Shown here: one piece after another, positions 42,427-51,895 of the stretch
Position numbering within the stretch: position 1 is the stretch's first letter
Layout: the number at the start of each line of letters is the position of its first letter
Assembly: GCF_006491595.2 (NCBI RefSeq)
Contig: NZ_VEVQ02000002.1
Span: forward strand, 434,001 to 498,000
Direction: 5' to 3'
DNA from: Flavobacterium jejuense
Lineage (GTDB): Bacteria > Bacteroidota > Bacteroidia > Flavobacteriales > Flavobacteriaceae
DNA length: 64,000 nt
Position numbers and translations under genes: made by a program
The notes under the pieces: model-generated
What the model saw: the letters and a program-made list of their open reading frames with translations, nothing else
What the model was told of the DNA's origin: nothing
Database searches by the model: none

Positions 42427-45400
42427 ATGAAAAAAAAATACATAAAAATTTTAGAAAAAGATATTAAAAAATCTTTCACTATAAAAAGAATTATATTAAA
42501 CCTTATCTTTATTATAACTGTTTTTATATATAATGATTTTTTTAGTAATTTTATTAATAATTATTTTACACCTAAAGTCTTTCCAAATAGCTTTTTAGTA
42601 ATTTCAATCTTTATATTAATACTTTTTTTAAGTTTTATAGGTATTTCTTATAAAATATTAAAAAACAAATATAATAACTCAACAAACGAAATTAATTTAA
42701 TATTTCTTATTTTATTTTTAGTTTGTTACTTTAGTTATTGGATTCCTGAAAACAAATGGACTTTAGTAAAATTTGAGTTTGGAGGTTTAAATGTTTTTTA
42801 TGTCAATCTTATAATAATTATTTTAATACTTACTCTATTTGTTATTTTCATTAGATATCTTGATTATTTGGGTGAAAATAAAGAAATAGAATCAGCAAAT
42901 AACATATTATTAGATGATAGTCCAATTTTAATAAAAGCTGATGATAAATTAGATTATCAGGAAACGGTTAAGAATTTAACCGATATTTTATATAACGATA
43001 ATCACAAGAAATCATTTACAATTGGTTTAGTAGGACCATGGGGTAATGGAAAATCCAGTGTATTGAAGATGGTTGAAAAAGAATTAGAAGAAAAGATTTG
43101 TATGAATAATTCTCCATTTATAATTTTTAATTTTCTACCTTACTTAAATCATAAAGAAAATGATATAATAAATGAGTTTTTTACTTGCTTAAGTAATGAA
43201 CTAAAACCTTACAGCGGAAAATTATCTGATCTAATAACAGAATATTCTTCAACAATTACTGATATTTACGAAAATAAAAATATTCTTGGTTTCATAGAAA
43301 GCCACGTAACTGACTTCAAGAATTCATCAGCAAACGAACTATATTCATTGATTAACGATATGCTCTCGGATGTCAATAAAAAAATAATCGTTTTTATTGA
43401 TGATTTAGATAGACTTAATAAGGATGAAATTCTTCAAGTATTTAAGTTAATTAGAAATACTGCAGACTTTAGAAACACAACATTTGTTGTGGCAATGGAT
43501 AAAGAATATGTATTAAGAAGTCTCAAAAAAAGCAAGAAGATATTTCATTCAAGTTTCATTGATAAATTTTTTCAGTTAGAAATTTACTTACCAGAAATTG
43601 ATAAATCAAAATTAAAAGAACGTTTTCTTTTAGAATTAAATTCTTCCATATTAAACGGTGGTTCTCCAGATTTTGGGTATAAAATTATGGAAGCAATTGA
43701 TAACGAAGGAAATTTATTTAATGATTATGTAAAAAACATAAGAGATGTCAAAAGATTGGTTAATCAAGTGATTTATGATTTTCCAAGTACTGGTGGTGAA
43801 ATTGACATGAAAGACTTTTTAAACTTTACCTATTTTAAATTAAAATTTCCAAATTTCATCTATATTCTAAAGCAAGGAATTGGTGATATAATAGAATTAG
43901 ATGATCAAGGAAAATATAATCTAAAAGAAAAAATAGACGGTAATGAAAACAATAGTGAATCATTTAGTAGTGATAAAATTTTTAAAATTTTATCAAAACA
44001 ACAATCTTTTAATCCTAAAAAATATGAGCTCTATAACGAAGAATTTTTTAATAATTGTTTACTAGAGGATCAAACTATTGATTGTGAAAATAAGTATTTA
44101 TTGCTGAAAACATTAGCATTTATGTTTGGGATTGAAAACACTAATAATGATGTAAGCTCAATTAAAAATGAGAATAATTTAAGAATATTATTAGAACAAA
44201 AAGTACCTAAAAATAGACTTATAAATAATGAATTTACGACATTAATAAATTCTGAATTAGAAAACATTATTAACATAATAGATGAGTTTTATAAAAATAA
44301 TAAATTAGAACAATTATTGTCGAGATTTAATTTTTTTACAGCTTCCAAAAATGAAAGTGAATATAAAAATTCAATTTTAGCATTAGTATATATTTTTGAA
44401 AAAAGAAGAGATTTTTCAATTTACGAGGCTAACATTATATTACAAATTAGTGTATTTGCACATAAATTAAATGATGAAGAGGAAGGTTTAAATATAGATT
44501 TAAAACAGTGGTCTTTAGAAAATATTTTTCAAAATAAAACTTTTAACATTGAAACAAGAGTTCTTCTTTTAGGACATTTAAGAAATGGTGCTTTAGGTAG
44601 TAAATTTAAAGTTACTCTTTGGCGTTTTAAACCTCTTGAATTAAATGAATTAATCTTAAAATTATTCCAAGAATATCTAGAGGATTCTGCAAGTTTAATA
44701 AGTAATCCAAATAATTATTCTTTATATCATGTTTATCATACAATTAAATCTGGAATTAAAAATGAAGTAACAAAAAAAATAATTGAATTTTGGAGTACTA
44801 GTAATTTAGAATTGCTGTGCGCTCAAATAACTGATTTAGATTCATGGCCATCATCATCATTTAAAATTGCAGATGTGATAAATGAATTTTTTAATTCAAA
44901 AATAAATTTCATTCAATTTGTTAAATCTCATAAAGATTCAAATAATTCTGAAATCGAGGAATTTTTAGCCTTATATAATCTTCTTCAAATCTCTGAATTT
45001 AAATATACTTGTATGTTTAAATTTGAAAAATCAACTTTGATGTTGGCAAAAATTGAATATTTAAAACAATTTAAAATAGGTAAAGATGAAAATCAAGGGC
45101 TGACACAACTTGTTCTTGAAACAAATAGCTTAAATTTTATAGAAGGTCTTCATAGTCAGAAAGATCTTGAAAGAAAATATGGTATAAGAATACATGAATA
45201 TAATTTCTCGAATAATGTAGTTTATTATATGTTCGTATATCTAAAAGAAAATTTAGGTAATAATCCAGTATTATCTTTTACTCAAGAATTATATCGTTCA
45301 ATTCTACCATTCACAGATTGGGAAAAAACAGCTTTTGTTGCAAACAATATAGATAACGGTAAAAATTTAATTCCACAAAAGAATAATAATTATTACCTAA

Positions 45401-45435
45401 AAGTGATATCAATAGAACCAAGAAAGAAACAATAA
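42427..45435 (+). CDS. KAP-family P-loop NTPase with four membrane helices
   Basis: The 1002-residue protein has four N-terminal membrane segments (about 21-36, 55-78, 91-106, 122-143). The KAP NTPase domain follows from about 175: Walker A GPWGNGKSS (203-211), Walker B IVFIDDLDRL (321-330), and FVVAMDKEYVLRSL with FIDKFFQLEIYLP downstream. About 550 mostly helical residues follow with no known domain. KAP NTPases are membrane-linked STAND-like ATPases found in phage-exclusion and other defence loci. It is very AT-rich and lies between a toxin-antitoxin pair and a Fic gene. A defence role is plausible but unproven. Confidence 0.85.
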   Translation: MKKKYIKILEKDIKKSFTIKRIILNLIFIITVFIYNDFFSNFINNYFTPKVFPNSFLVISIFILILFLSFIGISYKILKNKYNNSTNEINLIFLILFLVCYFSYWIPENKWTLVKFEFGGLNVFYVNLIIIILILTLFVIFIRYLDYLGENKEIESANNILLDDSPILIKADDKLDYQETVKNLTDILYNDNHKKSFTIGLVGPWGNGKSSVLKMVEKELEEKICMNNSPFIIFNFLPYLNHKENDIINEFFTCLSNELKPYSGKLSDLITEYSSTITDIYENKNILGFIESHVTDFKNSSANELYSLINDMLSDVNKKIIVFIDDLDRLNKDEILQVFKLIRNTADFRNTTFVVAMDKEYVLRSLKKSKKIFHSSFIDKFFQLEIYLPEIDKSKLKERFLLELNSSILNGGSPDFGYKIMEAIDNEGNLFNDYVKNIRDVKRLVNQVIYDFPSTGGEIDMKDFLNFTYFKLKFPNFIYILKQGIGDIIELDDQGKYNLKEKIDGNENNSESFSSDKIFKILSKQQSFNPKKYELYNEEFFNNCLLEDQTIDCENKYLLLKTLAFMFGIENTNNDVSSIKNENNLRILLEQKVPKNRLINNEFTTLINSELENIINIIDEFYKNNKLEQLLSRFNFFTASKNESEYKNSILALVYIFEKRRDFSIYEANIILQISVFAHKLNDEEEGLNIDLKQWSLENIFQNKTFNIETRVLLLGHLRNGALGSKFKVTLWRFKPLELNELILKLFQEYLEDSASLISNPNNYSLYHVYHTIKSGIKNEVTKKIIEFWSTSNLELLCAQITDLDSWPSSSFKIADVINEFFNSKINFIQFVKSHKDSNNSEIEEFLALYNLLQISEFKYTCMFKFEKSTLMLAKIEYLKQFKIGKDENQGLTQLVLETNSLNFIEGLHSQKDLERKYGIRIHEYNFSNNVVYYMFVYLKENLGNNPVLSFTQELYRSILPFTDWEKTAFVANNIDNGKNLIPQKNNNYYLKVISIEPRKKQ

Positions 45436-45528
45436 TATAAATTACGAAGTAAATTAAATGCCAAACAACCAGAAATTTTAAGCCTTATACGTTTTCTTAC
45501 TCTAAGAATGTAGGTAAAAACTATAAAA

Positions 45529-46485
45529 TTAGATAAACTGATATTCAGTTAATCGTTGTTCTCCAAATTTAGTTAAAAGTTGTTGTTCAACCGCCCATTT
45601 TAAATCTCTACTGGCAGTTGGTGCTGATATATTTTTAAAATGTTGCATATAGTCTTTTCTGCTAAACGTATTCTTGCCTATTTTCGCTGCAAATAAGTGT
45701 ATTCTATCTTCTGTATGAAGTGTTACGGATTGCGATTGTAAAAGTTCGTTTAATGAAGCTGAAATGATTTCCAACATAAACTCTATAAAAGGTGTTGAAT
45801 TTCCTTTTTTATCGGATTCGGATAAGGTGTTGTAATAGTCACTTTGCTTTTGCTTAATTAGTGATTCCACAGGTAGAAATTCAAAAACAGGATATTGTTG
45901 CATTAGAAGTAAGGTTTGCCACAATCTGCCCATTCTTCCGTTTCCGTCTAAAAAGGGATGGATAAATTCAAACTCATAATGAAACACACAACTTTTGATT
46001 AATAGTAAATCGTTGTCTTTTTTCAGATATTCAAAAAGGTCTTTCATTAATCCGTTTACCATTGATCCATTTGGTGCAATATGTTCTACTTTTGAGCCTT
46101 TTACAATACCCACATTGGTTGTTCTTAATTTTCCAGCATTGTCAATTAATCCATTCATTAAAATGGTGTGCGCTTTTTCTAAATCTTTTAATTGATAAGG
46201 ATTGAAAGTATTGAGTTGCTCATAGACCTTAATAGCATTCTGAACTTCTAAAATATCTTTTTGAGGAGCAATGATTCTTTTGTTCTCTAATAAAGCAGTG
46301 ATTTGTTCTTCGGTCAATGTATTACCCTCGATTTCTAAAGAAGATTGAATGGTTTTAATTCGGTTTTTCTTTCGTAATTCGGTGGCAGGTTTATATAAAT
46401 GAGTAGCGTTAATTGCTCCTATCTTTTCTGAAATAGAAGCTACTAACGCTAAAATTTTTTCTGTGATATTATAAGGTGGTTTCAT
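45529..46485 (-). CDS. Class II Fic protein with C-terminal winged helix
   Basis: The 318-residue protein has the full Fic motif HPFLDGNGRMGR (176-187) for AMP transfer to target hydroxyls. An N-terminal inhibitory helix SLEIEG (Ser49 to Gly54, the S-x-x-x-E-G form) marks it as class II, self-inhibited by its own glutamate. The C-terminus (NTFSRKDYMQHFKNISAPTA, then SRDLKWAVEQQLL) is a winged helix likely to bind DNA. Tandem palindromes 60 bp upstream may be its own operator. Targets unknown. Confidence 0.92.
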   Translation of the reverse strand: MKPPYNITEKILALVASISEKIGAINATHLYKPATELRKKNRIKTIQSSLEIEGNTLTEEQITALLENKRIIAPQKDILEVQNAIKVYEQLNTFNPYQLKDLEKAHTILMNGLIDNAGKLRTTNVGIVKGSKVEHIAPNGSMVNGLMKDLFEYLKKDNDLLLIKSCVFHYEFEFIHPFLDGNGRMGRLWQTLLLMQQYPVFEFLPVESLIKQKQSDYYNTLSESDKKGNSTPFIEFMLEIISASLNELLQSQSVTLHTEDRIHLFAAKIGKNTFSRKDYMQHFKNISAPTASRDLKWAVEQQLLTKFGEQRLTEYQFI

Positions 46486-46545
46486 CCGTTTTTGATTATT
46501 TTTCTAATACTGTCGGATGCAATCTCGCAAACTCGATTTTATTTA

Positions 46546-46569
46546 TGATAGTATCATTTGATAGTATCA
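46546..46569. promoter_or_regulatory. Tandem TGATAGTATCA palindromes upstream of fic
   Basis: TGATAGTATCA occurs at 46546-46556 and 46559-46569, each symmetric about its central base, with 13 bp between starts. They lie between the mnmE stop and the fic start. Autoregulation by the Fic winged helix is inferred. Confidence 0.65.
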
Positions 46570-46582
46570 AAGATAATAAAAG

Positions 46583-48004
46583 TTATTTCCCGATACAAAA
46601 ATTAGCAAAAATATTCCCTAGCAACTCATCATTAGTAACTTCACCAGTAATTTCTCCAAAGAAGAATAACGCTTGTCGAATATCAATAGCCATTAAATCA
46701 GAAGATAAACCAGAATCTAAGCCCCATTTTACTTTTTGTACTTCTTCCAACGCTTTTAATAACGAATCGTAATGACGTGTGTTTGTTACAATCGTTTCAT
46801 TATTACGTAACGCTCCTGTGTTTACAAAAGAGAGTAGGGTGTTTTTTAGTTCGTCGATGCCTGTTTTTTGTTTGGCGGAAAGGGTTATCAGTTTTCTGTT
46901 ATTGGTTGTCTGTTGTGCGTCATCTATTAATTCGTTAGTGAAATGAGCAATTGCTTCAGGAGCTAATTGATCCACTTTATTTAAAACAATAACTAATGGT
47001 TTTAATGGAAATTTATTGCTAATTTTTGCAATTTCAACTTTCACATTTGATAAACTGTCAACCGATAACTGAGAACTGTCAACTAAAAGTAATACTACCT
47101 GTGCTTGTTCTATCTTCTCGAAAGTTTTTTGAATACCAATGCTTTCTACTACATCTTTGGTTTCACGAATACCTGCTGTATCTATGAATCGAAAACCAAT
47201 GCCTTCAATGACTAATTCATCTTCAATAGTATCACGAGTGGTTCCTGCAATGTCTGAAACAATGGCTCTTTCTTCATTCAATAAGGCATTCAATAAAGTC
47301 GATTTTCCCACATTGGGTTCACCCACAATAGCAACAGGAATTCCGTTTTTTATTACGTTTCCTACTGCAAAAGAATCAATCAAACGTTTTAATACAAATT
47401 CAATACGACTTAATAAATCATTAAAAGCAGATCGATCCGCAAACTCTACATCTTCTTCTGCAAAGTCTAATTCTAACTCTATTAAAGAAGCAAAGTTCAA
47501 TAGTTCTTCTCTTAGCTTGGCAATTTCATTAGAAAACCCACCACGCATTTGTTGCATCGCTATTTGATGACTCGCCTCGTTATCCGATGCAATCAAATCG
47601 GCCACAGCTTCTGCTTGTGATAAATCTAATTTTCCGTTTAAAAAAGCACGTAAGGTAAATTCACCAGCCTGAGCCATTTTTGCGCCTTTACGAAGTAATA
47701 ACTGAATAATTTGTTGTTGAATAAACGTAGAACCATGACAAGAAATCTCCACTACATTTTCTCCTGTATACGAATTAGGACCTTTAAAAAGGGACATCAA
47801 AACTTGATCATAGATTTTATTTTCATCAACAATATGACCTAAATGAATAGTATGTGTTTTTTGTTTGCCAAGGTTTTTCCCTGAAACCGATTGAAATATT
47901 TCGGAAGCAATGGCTATCGCATCTTGACCCGATAATCGAATAACAGCAATAGCTCCAGCACCAGATGGAGTAGCAAGGGCAACAATTGTTTCTTGTGGAA
48001 TCAT
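46583..48004 (-). CDS. mnmE: tRNA modification GTPase MnmE
   Basis: The 473-residue protein is of normal MnmE length. It has the N-terminal folate-binding domain (MIPQETIVALATPSGAGAIA), a helical domain, and an inserted G domain with P-loop GEPNVGKST (228-236), switch DIAGTTRDTIED, DTAGIRE and NKVD. The C-terminal CIGK carries the catalytic cysteine. With MnmG it makes the cmnm5 modification of wobble uridine 34 in tRNAs. It is transcribed toward fic but the intergenic palindromes suggest separate control. Confidence 0.98.
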   Translation of the reverse strand: MIPQETIVALATPSGAGAIAVIRLSGQDAIAIASEIFQSVSGKNLGKQKTHTIHLGHIVDENKIYDQVLMSLFKGPNSYTGENVVEISCHGSTFIQQQIIQLLLRKGAKMAQAGEFTLRAFLNGKLDLSQAEAVADLIASDNEASHQIAMQQMRGGFSNEIAKLREELLNFASLIELELDFAEEDVEFADRSAFNDLLSRIEFVLKRLIDSFAVGNVIKNGIPVAIVGEPNVGKSTLLNALLNEERAIVSDIAGTTRDTIEDELVIEGIGFRFIDTAGIRETKDVVESIGIQKTFEKIEQAQVVLLLVDSSQLSVDSLSNVKVEIAKISNKFPLKPLVIVLNKVDQLAPEAIAHFTNELIDDAQQTTNNRKLITLSAKQKTGIDELKNTLLSFVNTGALRNNETIVTNTRHYDSLLKALEEVQKVKWGLDSGLSSDLMAIDIRQALFFFGEITGEVTNDELLGNIFANFCIGK

Positions 48005-48144
48005 TTTTATTAAATATGCTGCAAAGATAGGGGTTTTTGATGAATAAGTGAGTAGTGAATAGTCCTTAGTAATTAGCGAAAAATACTTTGTTATAATCCT
48101 TTTTATTTATCGAAAGTATGATTTAATCACTACGTACTAAAAGG

Positions 48145-48888
48145 CTATTTAACAGCTAAAAACGCTTTATTGTTGAATTTCATTTTACTGTTTAAACTCC
48201 AGTTGTATTCTAAATAAGAAATAATTGCATTGTCTTTAATTTTTACTTCAGAATACTTATTAATATAGGCAATTATAGATTCATTATTTTTCAAGAAATG
48301 TCTAGAAAACCAATCAAATAGTTTCGATAGTTTTACTTCTCTTTTGGTAATATAGTTTTTAGACATATCGTTTACAAATGCTTTAGCAGCAGCGTCTAAT
48401 TGCATTTCAATGGTATCTCCATAAAAAGGAGTTCTATTGATGTTAGGACAAGAAATGGAAGCACAATTGATGGCAAAATGGATTCTTTCATCAAGTGTTT
48501 TACTTATTATTTCTTTTTCAATATAATTTAATGAAATAAATTGGTTATTATAAGGTATAAACCGTAGATCAAATGAACCGACTACATCTTTTATGCTATT
48601 TATGGGAAAATTGTCAATGATGAGTTTCATAGAATAGACATTGTATGTATTAATCCAATAGGATAACTTTTGGTTTTTACTCCAATTGTCATATACATCA
48701 ATTGATTGAAACCTTTTGATGACTTGTTGTAAATCAATTTGGTTCTCATAAATGGCATCATAATCTACATAACCTTCTTCTGAAACATACTTGTTTAAAA
48801 AGTCCTCATAAAATTGGTAATTGATGTATTGGCTAAAAGCTACCGATTGGATGGCAAGCATAAGGATGAGTAAGATTCTTTTTTTCAT
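48145..48888 (-). CDS. Secreted DUF547 protein (copy 1)
   Basis: The 247-residue protein has a signal peptide (MKKRILLILMLAIQSVAFS) and a DUF547 core: KLSYWINTYNVYSMKLIIDN, RIHFAINCASISCPNI, and LSKLFDWFSRHF. The Cys-Ala-Ser-x-x-Cys-Pro segment and conserved His hint at a thiol-protease-like fold, but no activity is established. It is about three quarters identical to the protein at 50931-51674; the two flank the MutS-like gene. Confidence 0.85.
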   Translation of the reverse strand: MKKRILLILMLAIQSVAFSQYINYQFYEDFLNKYVSEEGYVDYDAIYENQIDLQQVIKRFQSIDVYDNWSKNQKLSYWINTYNVYSMKLIIDNFPINSIKDVVGSFDLRFIPYNNQFISLNYIEKEIISKTLDERIHFAINCASISCPNINRTPFYGDTIEMQLDAAAKAFVNDMSKNYITKREVKLSKLFDWFSRHFLKNNESIIAYINKYSEVKIKDNAIISYLEYNWSLNSKMKFNNKAFLAVK

Positions 48889-49070
48889 AACATTTTTTTA
48901 AATTTTTCTTATTTCAAAACTACCTACTATTGAATAAAAAAAATGTTAGTTTGATGACACTAGCTGATTTTAAGATAATTATAACATTTCAGGGTATGAG
49001 AATCGTTGTAAAAATCAAATCACAAAAAATAATCTATCGGAAGCCTTATATTTGCACCTAAATAAATGCT

Positions 49071-50843
49071 ATGGACATGTATACATCAATTATTACAAAT
49101 AAGGAAATCGAGCTAAAAAAACTAAATCAAGAGCTCAATGTTTTAAGCTTTTTACGGTTTTTGACAATTGGTATTGTTTTATATTCTGGTTATGCACTTT
49201 ATAATGATTTTGGCTCATTCTATTTGTATCTAGGAGGAATTGCTATTTTCGCTTTTCTTTTTCTATTGCGTTATTATGATAAAAAGTTCCATATAAGAAA
49301 GCATATGGAAGCTATAGTTGCTATTAACAAAAATGAATTGGCCTTTTTAGATGATCGAATAAATTCTTTTGACAACGGAATAGAATTCAATAATCCACAT
49401 CATGAATATGCTTATGATTTGGACATTTTTGGGGAGAATTCGTTATTCCAAAATTTGAATAGAACAAATACTTTCATTGGTAAAAAAACGTTGGCAAATG
49501 CATTATTGAATCAGGTTTCTAATGAAGAATTACTTGAAAATCAAGAAGCGATTAAAGAATTGGCTTCTAAAATAACATGGAGACAAGATTTTATGGCTCA
49601 TGCTAAAATGAGTAATGATTCCGAAAAATACTACAAACAATTAATAGATTGGAGTAAATTTAATAATACAGCTTTGTCTAAAATTGCAGTTTTGTTTTCT
49701 TATGTATTACCAACTGTTTTTATTGCATTAGCTTTTGCACACTATTTTAGTAATTCCAATGAATGGTTTCCTTATTTAGTGACTTCTTTTTTAGTAAATG
49801 TAGCGTTTGCCTCTAATTTTTTCAAACGAATTAAATTAGAAAACGAATATTCATCAGATATTGATAAAATCGTAAAGCAATATGGATTGATGATTGCTAC
49901 TCTTGAACAAGAATCGTTTACATCAAAAAAACTAGTCACTTTACAAAATGATTTGAAGACGAATGCTATAAAAGCGAGTGTTTCTTTACAGCAACTATCT
50001 CGATTATTTGCTATTTTGGATAGTGTTGCTAATCCTTTAGTATCCATACTTTTAAATGGCTTTTTTTTATATCATGTACATGATTTTAGAGCGCTTTTGC
50101 ATTGGAAAACAAAACATGTTGGCAATGTTGAAAAATGGTTGGCAGTTATAGGCGAGTTTGAGTTGTTGCAAAGTTTAGCCAATTTCTCATATAACAATCC
50201 AGATTTCATTTTTCCAATATTGAATGATACTCATGAAGTTTCTTTTACGAAAATGGCTCATCCCTTATTAAATGTTAAAAGTAGAGTTGCCAATACAATT
50301 GATTTCCAACCACAATCCTTCATTATTCTTACAGGCTCAAATATGTCAGGAAAAAGTACTTTTCTTAGAAGCTTAGGTGTGAATATGGTTTTAGCCCGAA
50401 TAGGTTCGGTTGTTTGTGCTTCTGAAGCAAATATACATCCAATGCCTATTTTAGTTTCTATGCGATTATCTGATTCATTGTCTGATAGTGAATCTTATTT
50501 TTATGCAGAAATTAAGCGATTAAAACAGATTATGAATGCTTTAGAAGAGCAGCAATCATTTGTACTTTTAGACGAGATATTAAGAGGAACCAATTCTGAT
50601 GATAAGCGTTCAGGTACGGTAGATGTAATTAAAAAAATGATTGGTCAAAAAGCAATAGGAGCTATTGCCACTCATGATATAGAAGTGTGTTTAACTGCTG
50701 ATGAATACCCAAATCAACTAATCAATAAATGTTTCGAAGTAGAAATTAATAAGAACGATTTGCATTTTGATTATATTCTACGTGATGGCATTTGTAAAAA
50801 TAAAAGTGCTACTTTCTTAATGAAGAAAATAGGCGTTATTTAA
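49071..50843 (+). CDS. Membrane-associated MutS-like ATPase
   Basis: The 590-residue protein has two pairs of predicted membrane helices (about 26-43 and 48-67; 201-226 and 232-251), then a MutS domain III-like helical part. The MutS ATPase domain V follows: Walker A TGSNMSGKSTFLRS near 421, Walker B VLLDEILRGTNS near 497, and a THD signature. It lacks the mismatch-binding N-terminal domains of MutS1 and the Smr domain of MutS2, so it is not a standard repair protein. A -7-like TATATTTG lies at 49047. A second ATG at 49077 is a possible start. Confidence 0.85.
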   Translation: MDMYTSIITNKEIELKKLNQELNVLSFLRFLTIGIVLYSGYALYNDFGSFYLYLGGIAIFAFLFLLRYYDKKFHIRKHMEAIVAINKNELAFLDDRINSFDNGIEFNNPHHEYAYDLDIFGENSLFQNLNRTNTFIGKKTLANALLNQVSNEELLENQEAIKELASKITWRQDFMAHAKMSNDSEKYYKQLIDWSKFNNTALSKIAVLFSYVLPTVFIALAFAHYFSNSNEWFPYLVTSFLVNVAFASNFFKRIKLENEYSSDIDKIVKQYGLMIATLEQESFTSKKLVTLQNDLKTNAIKASVSLQQLSRLFAILDSVANPLVSILLNGFFLYHVHDFRALLHWKTKHVGNVEKWLAVIGEFELLQSLANFSYNNPDFIFPILNDTHEVSFTKMAHPLLNVKSRVANTIDFQPQSFIILTGSNMSGKSTFLRSLGVNMVLARIGSVVCASEANIHPMPILVSMRLSDSLSDSESYFYAEIKRLKQIMNALEEQQSFVLLDEILRGTNSDDKRSGTVDVIKKMIGQKAIGAIATHDIEVCLTADEYPNQLINKCFEVEINKNDLHFDYILRDGICKNKSATFLMKKIGVI

Positions 50844-50864
50844 TACTAAAGTTATCTAAAATAA

Positions 50865-50896
50865 AAAAGCTACACCAGTCTAAAAGTGTAGCTTTT
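50865..50896. terminator. Hairpin between convergent mutS-like and DUF547 genes
   Basis: AAAAGCTACAC (50865-50875) and GTGTAGCTTTT (50886-50896) form an 11-bp stem with a 10-nt loop. The flanking A and T runs suit termination in both directions. Confidence 0.7.
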
Positions 50897-50930
50897 CAGT
50901 CTAACAAAGTAATTAATTAAAAAAGTGAAA

Positions 50931-51674
50931 TTATTGTAAGGCTAAAAATTCTTTAGTTGTAAATTTAACTTGGCTATTTAAACTCCAGTTGTAATTTAAA
51001 TATTGAATTTCAGCACTATCTTTTATACGAGTATCAGAGTATTTATTGATATAGTCTATTACAGTAGCATTGTTTTTTAAGAAATCTTCTGCAAACCAAT
51101 CGAATATTTTAGAAAGTCTTACTTCTTTTCTTGAAATATCATTCTTGGTTGTATTATTGATGAAATTTTTAGCAGCAACTTCCAGTTGGTTTTCAATAGT
51201 GTCTGCATAAAAAGGAACTCTATTAATATTTGGACATGAAATAGAAGCACAATTAATTGCAAAATGAATACGTTCGTCCAATGTTTTACTTAATATTTGT
51301 TTTTCAATATAATTTAGAGAGATATATTGTTTGTTATAAGGTATAAAACGTAAATCAAATGATTGGCTAATATCTTTTATACTATTAATTGGAAAGTTAT
51401 CTATAATAAGTTTAATAGAATATATATTATACACATTAATCCAATGAGATAATTCCTGATTTTTACTCCAATCGGAATACGTTTTTAGGGATTCAAAACG
51501 TTTGATTACGTCTTTTAAATCGGTTTGATTGTCATAAATAGCGTCGTAATCAACATATCCTTCAACGGAAACATATTTTGTTAAAAAATCTTCATAAAAT
51601 TGATAATTGATATATTGACTAAAAGCAAGTGTTTGTGATAAAAGAAATACGGCTAATAAGATATTTTTTTTCAT
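50931..51674 (-). CDS. Secreted DUF547 protein (copy 2)
   Basis: The 247-residue paralogue of the gene at 48145, with equal length and the same features: signal peptide MKKNILLAVFLLSQTLAFS, RIHFAINCASISCPNI and LSKIFDWFAEDF. Divergence is spread evenly, which suggests an old duplication followed by insertion of, or around, the MutS-like gene. Function unknown. Confidence 0.85.
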   Translation of the reverse strand: MKKNILLAVFLLSQTLAFSQYINYQFYEDFLTKYVSVEGYVDYDAIYDNQTDLKDVIKRFESLKTYSDWSKNQELSHWINVYNIYSIKLIIDNFPINSIKDISQSFDLRFIPYNKQYISLNYIEKQILSKTLDERIHFAINCASISCPNINRVPFYADTIENQLEVAAKNFINNTTKNDISRKEVRLSKIFDWFAEDFLKNNATVIDYINKYSDTRIKDSAEIQYLNYNWSLNSQVKFTTKEFLALQ

Positions 51675-51770
51675 AATGTTTTAAATTCTTAGATTTATAT
51701 ACACTTACGGAAAAAAAATAGTATTGGTTTTAATTTAAGCTATTAAATAATAACTGTCTTTTTATAAAAT

Positions 51771-51809
51771 AAAAAACCGCAATAACTTTTCAGTTGTATG
51801 CGGTTTTTT
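51771..51809 (-). terminator. Terminator after dnaN
   Basis: AAAAAACCGCA (51771-51781) and TGCGGTTTTTT (51799-51809) form an 11-bp stem. On the minus strand it lies about 90 bp after the dnaN stop. Confidence 0.8.
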
Positions 51810-51895
51810 GGGTTAAGGTTGGTTATAGTATTTTAAATTTAGACTGCTGAACTTAGAATAAATTACTAGTCTAGTTTTTAATTTCAGCTCATAAA

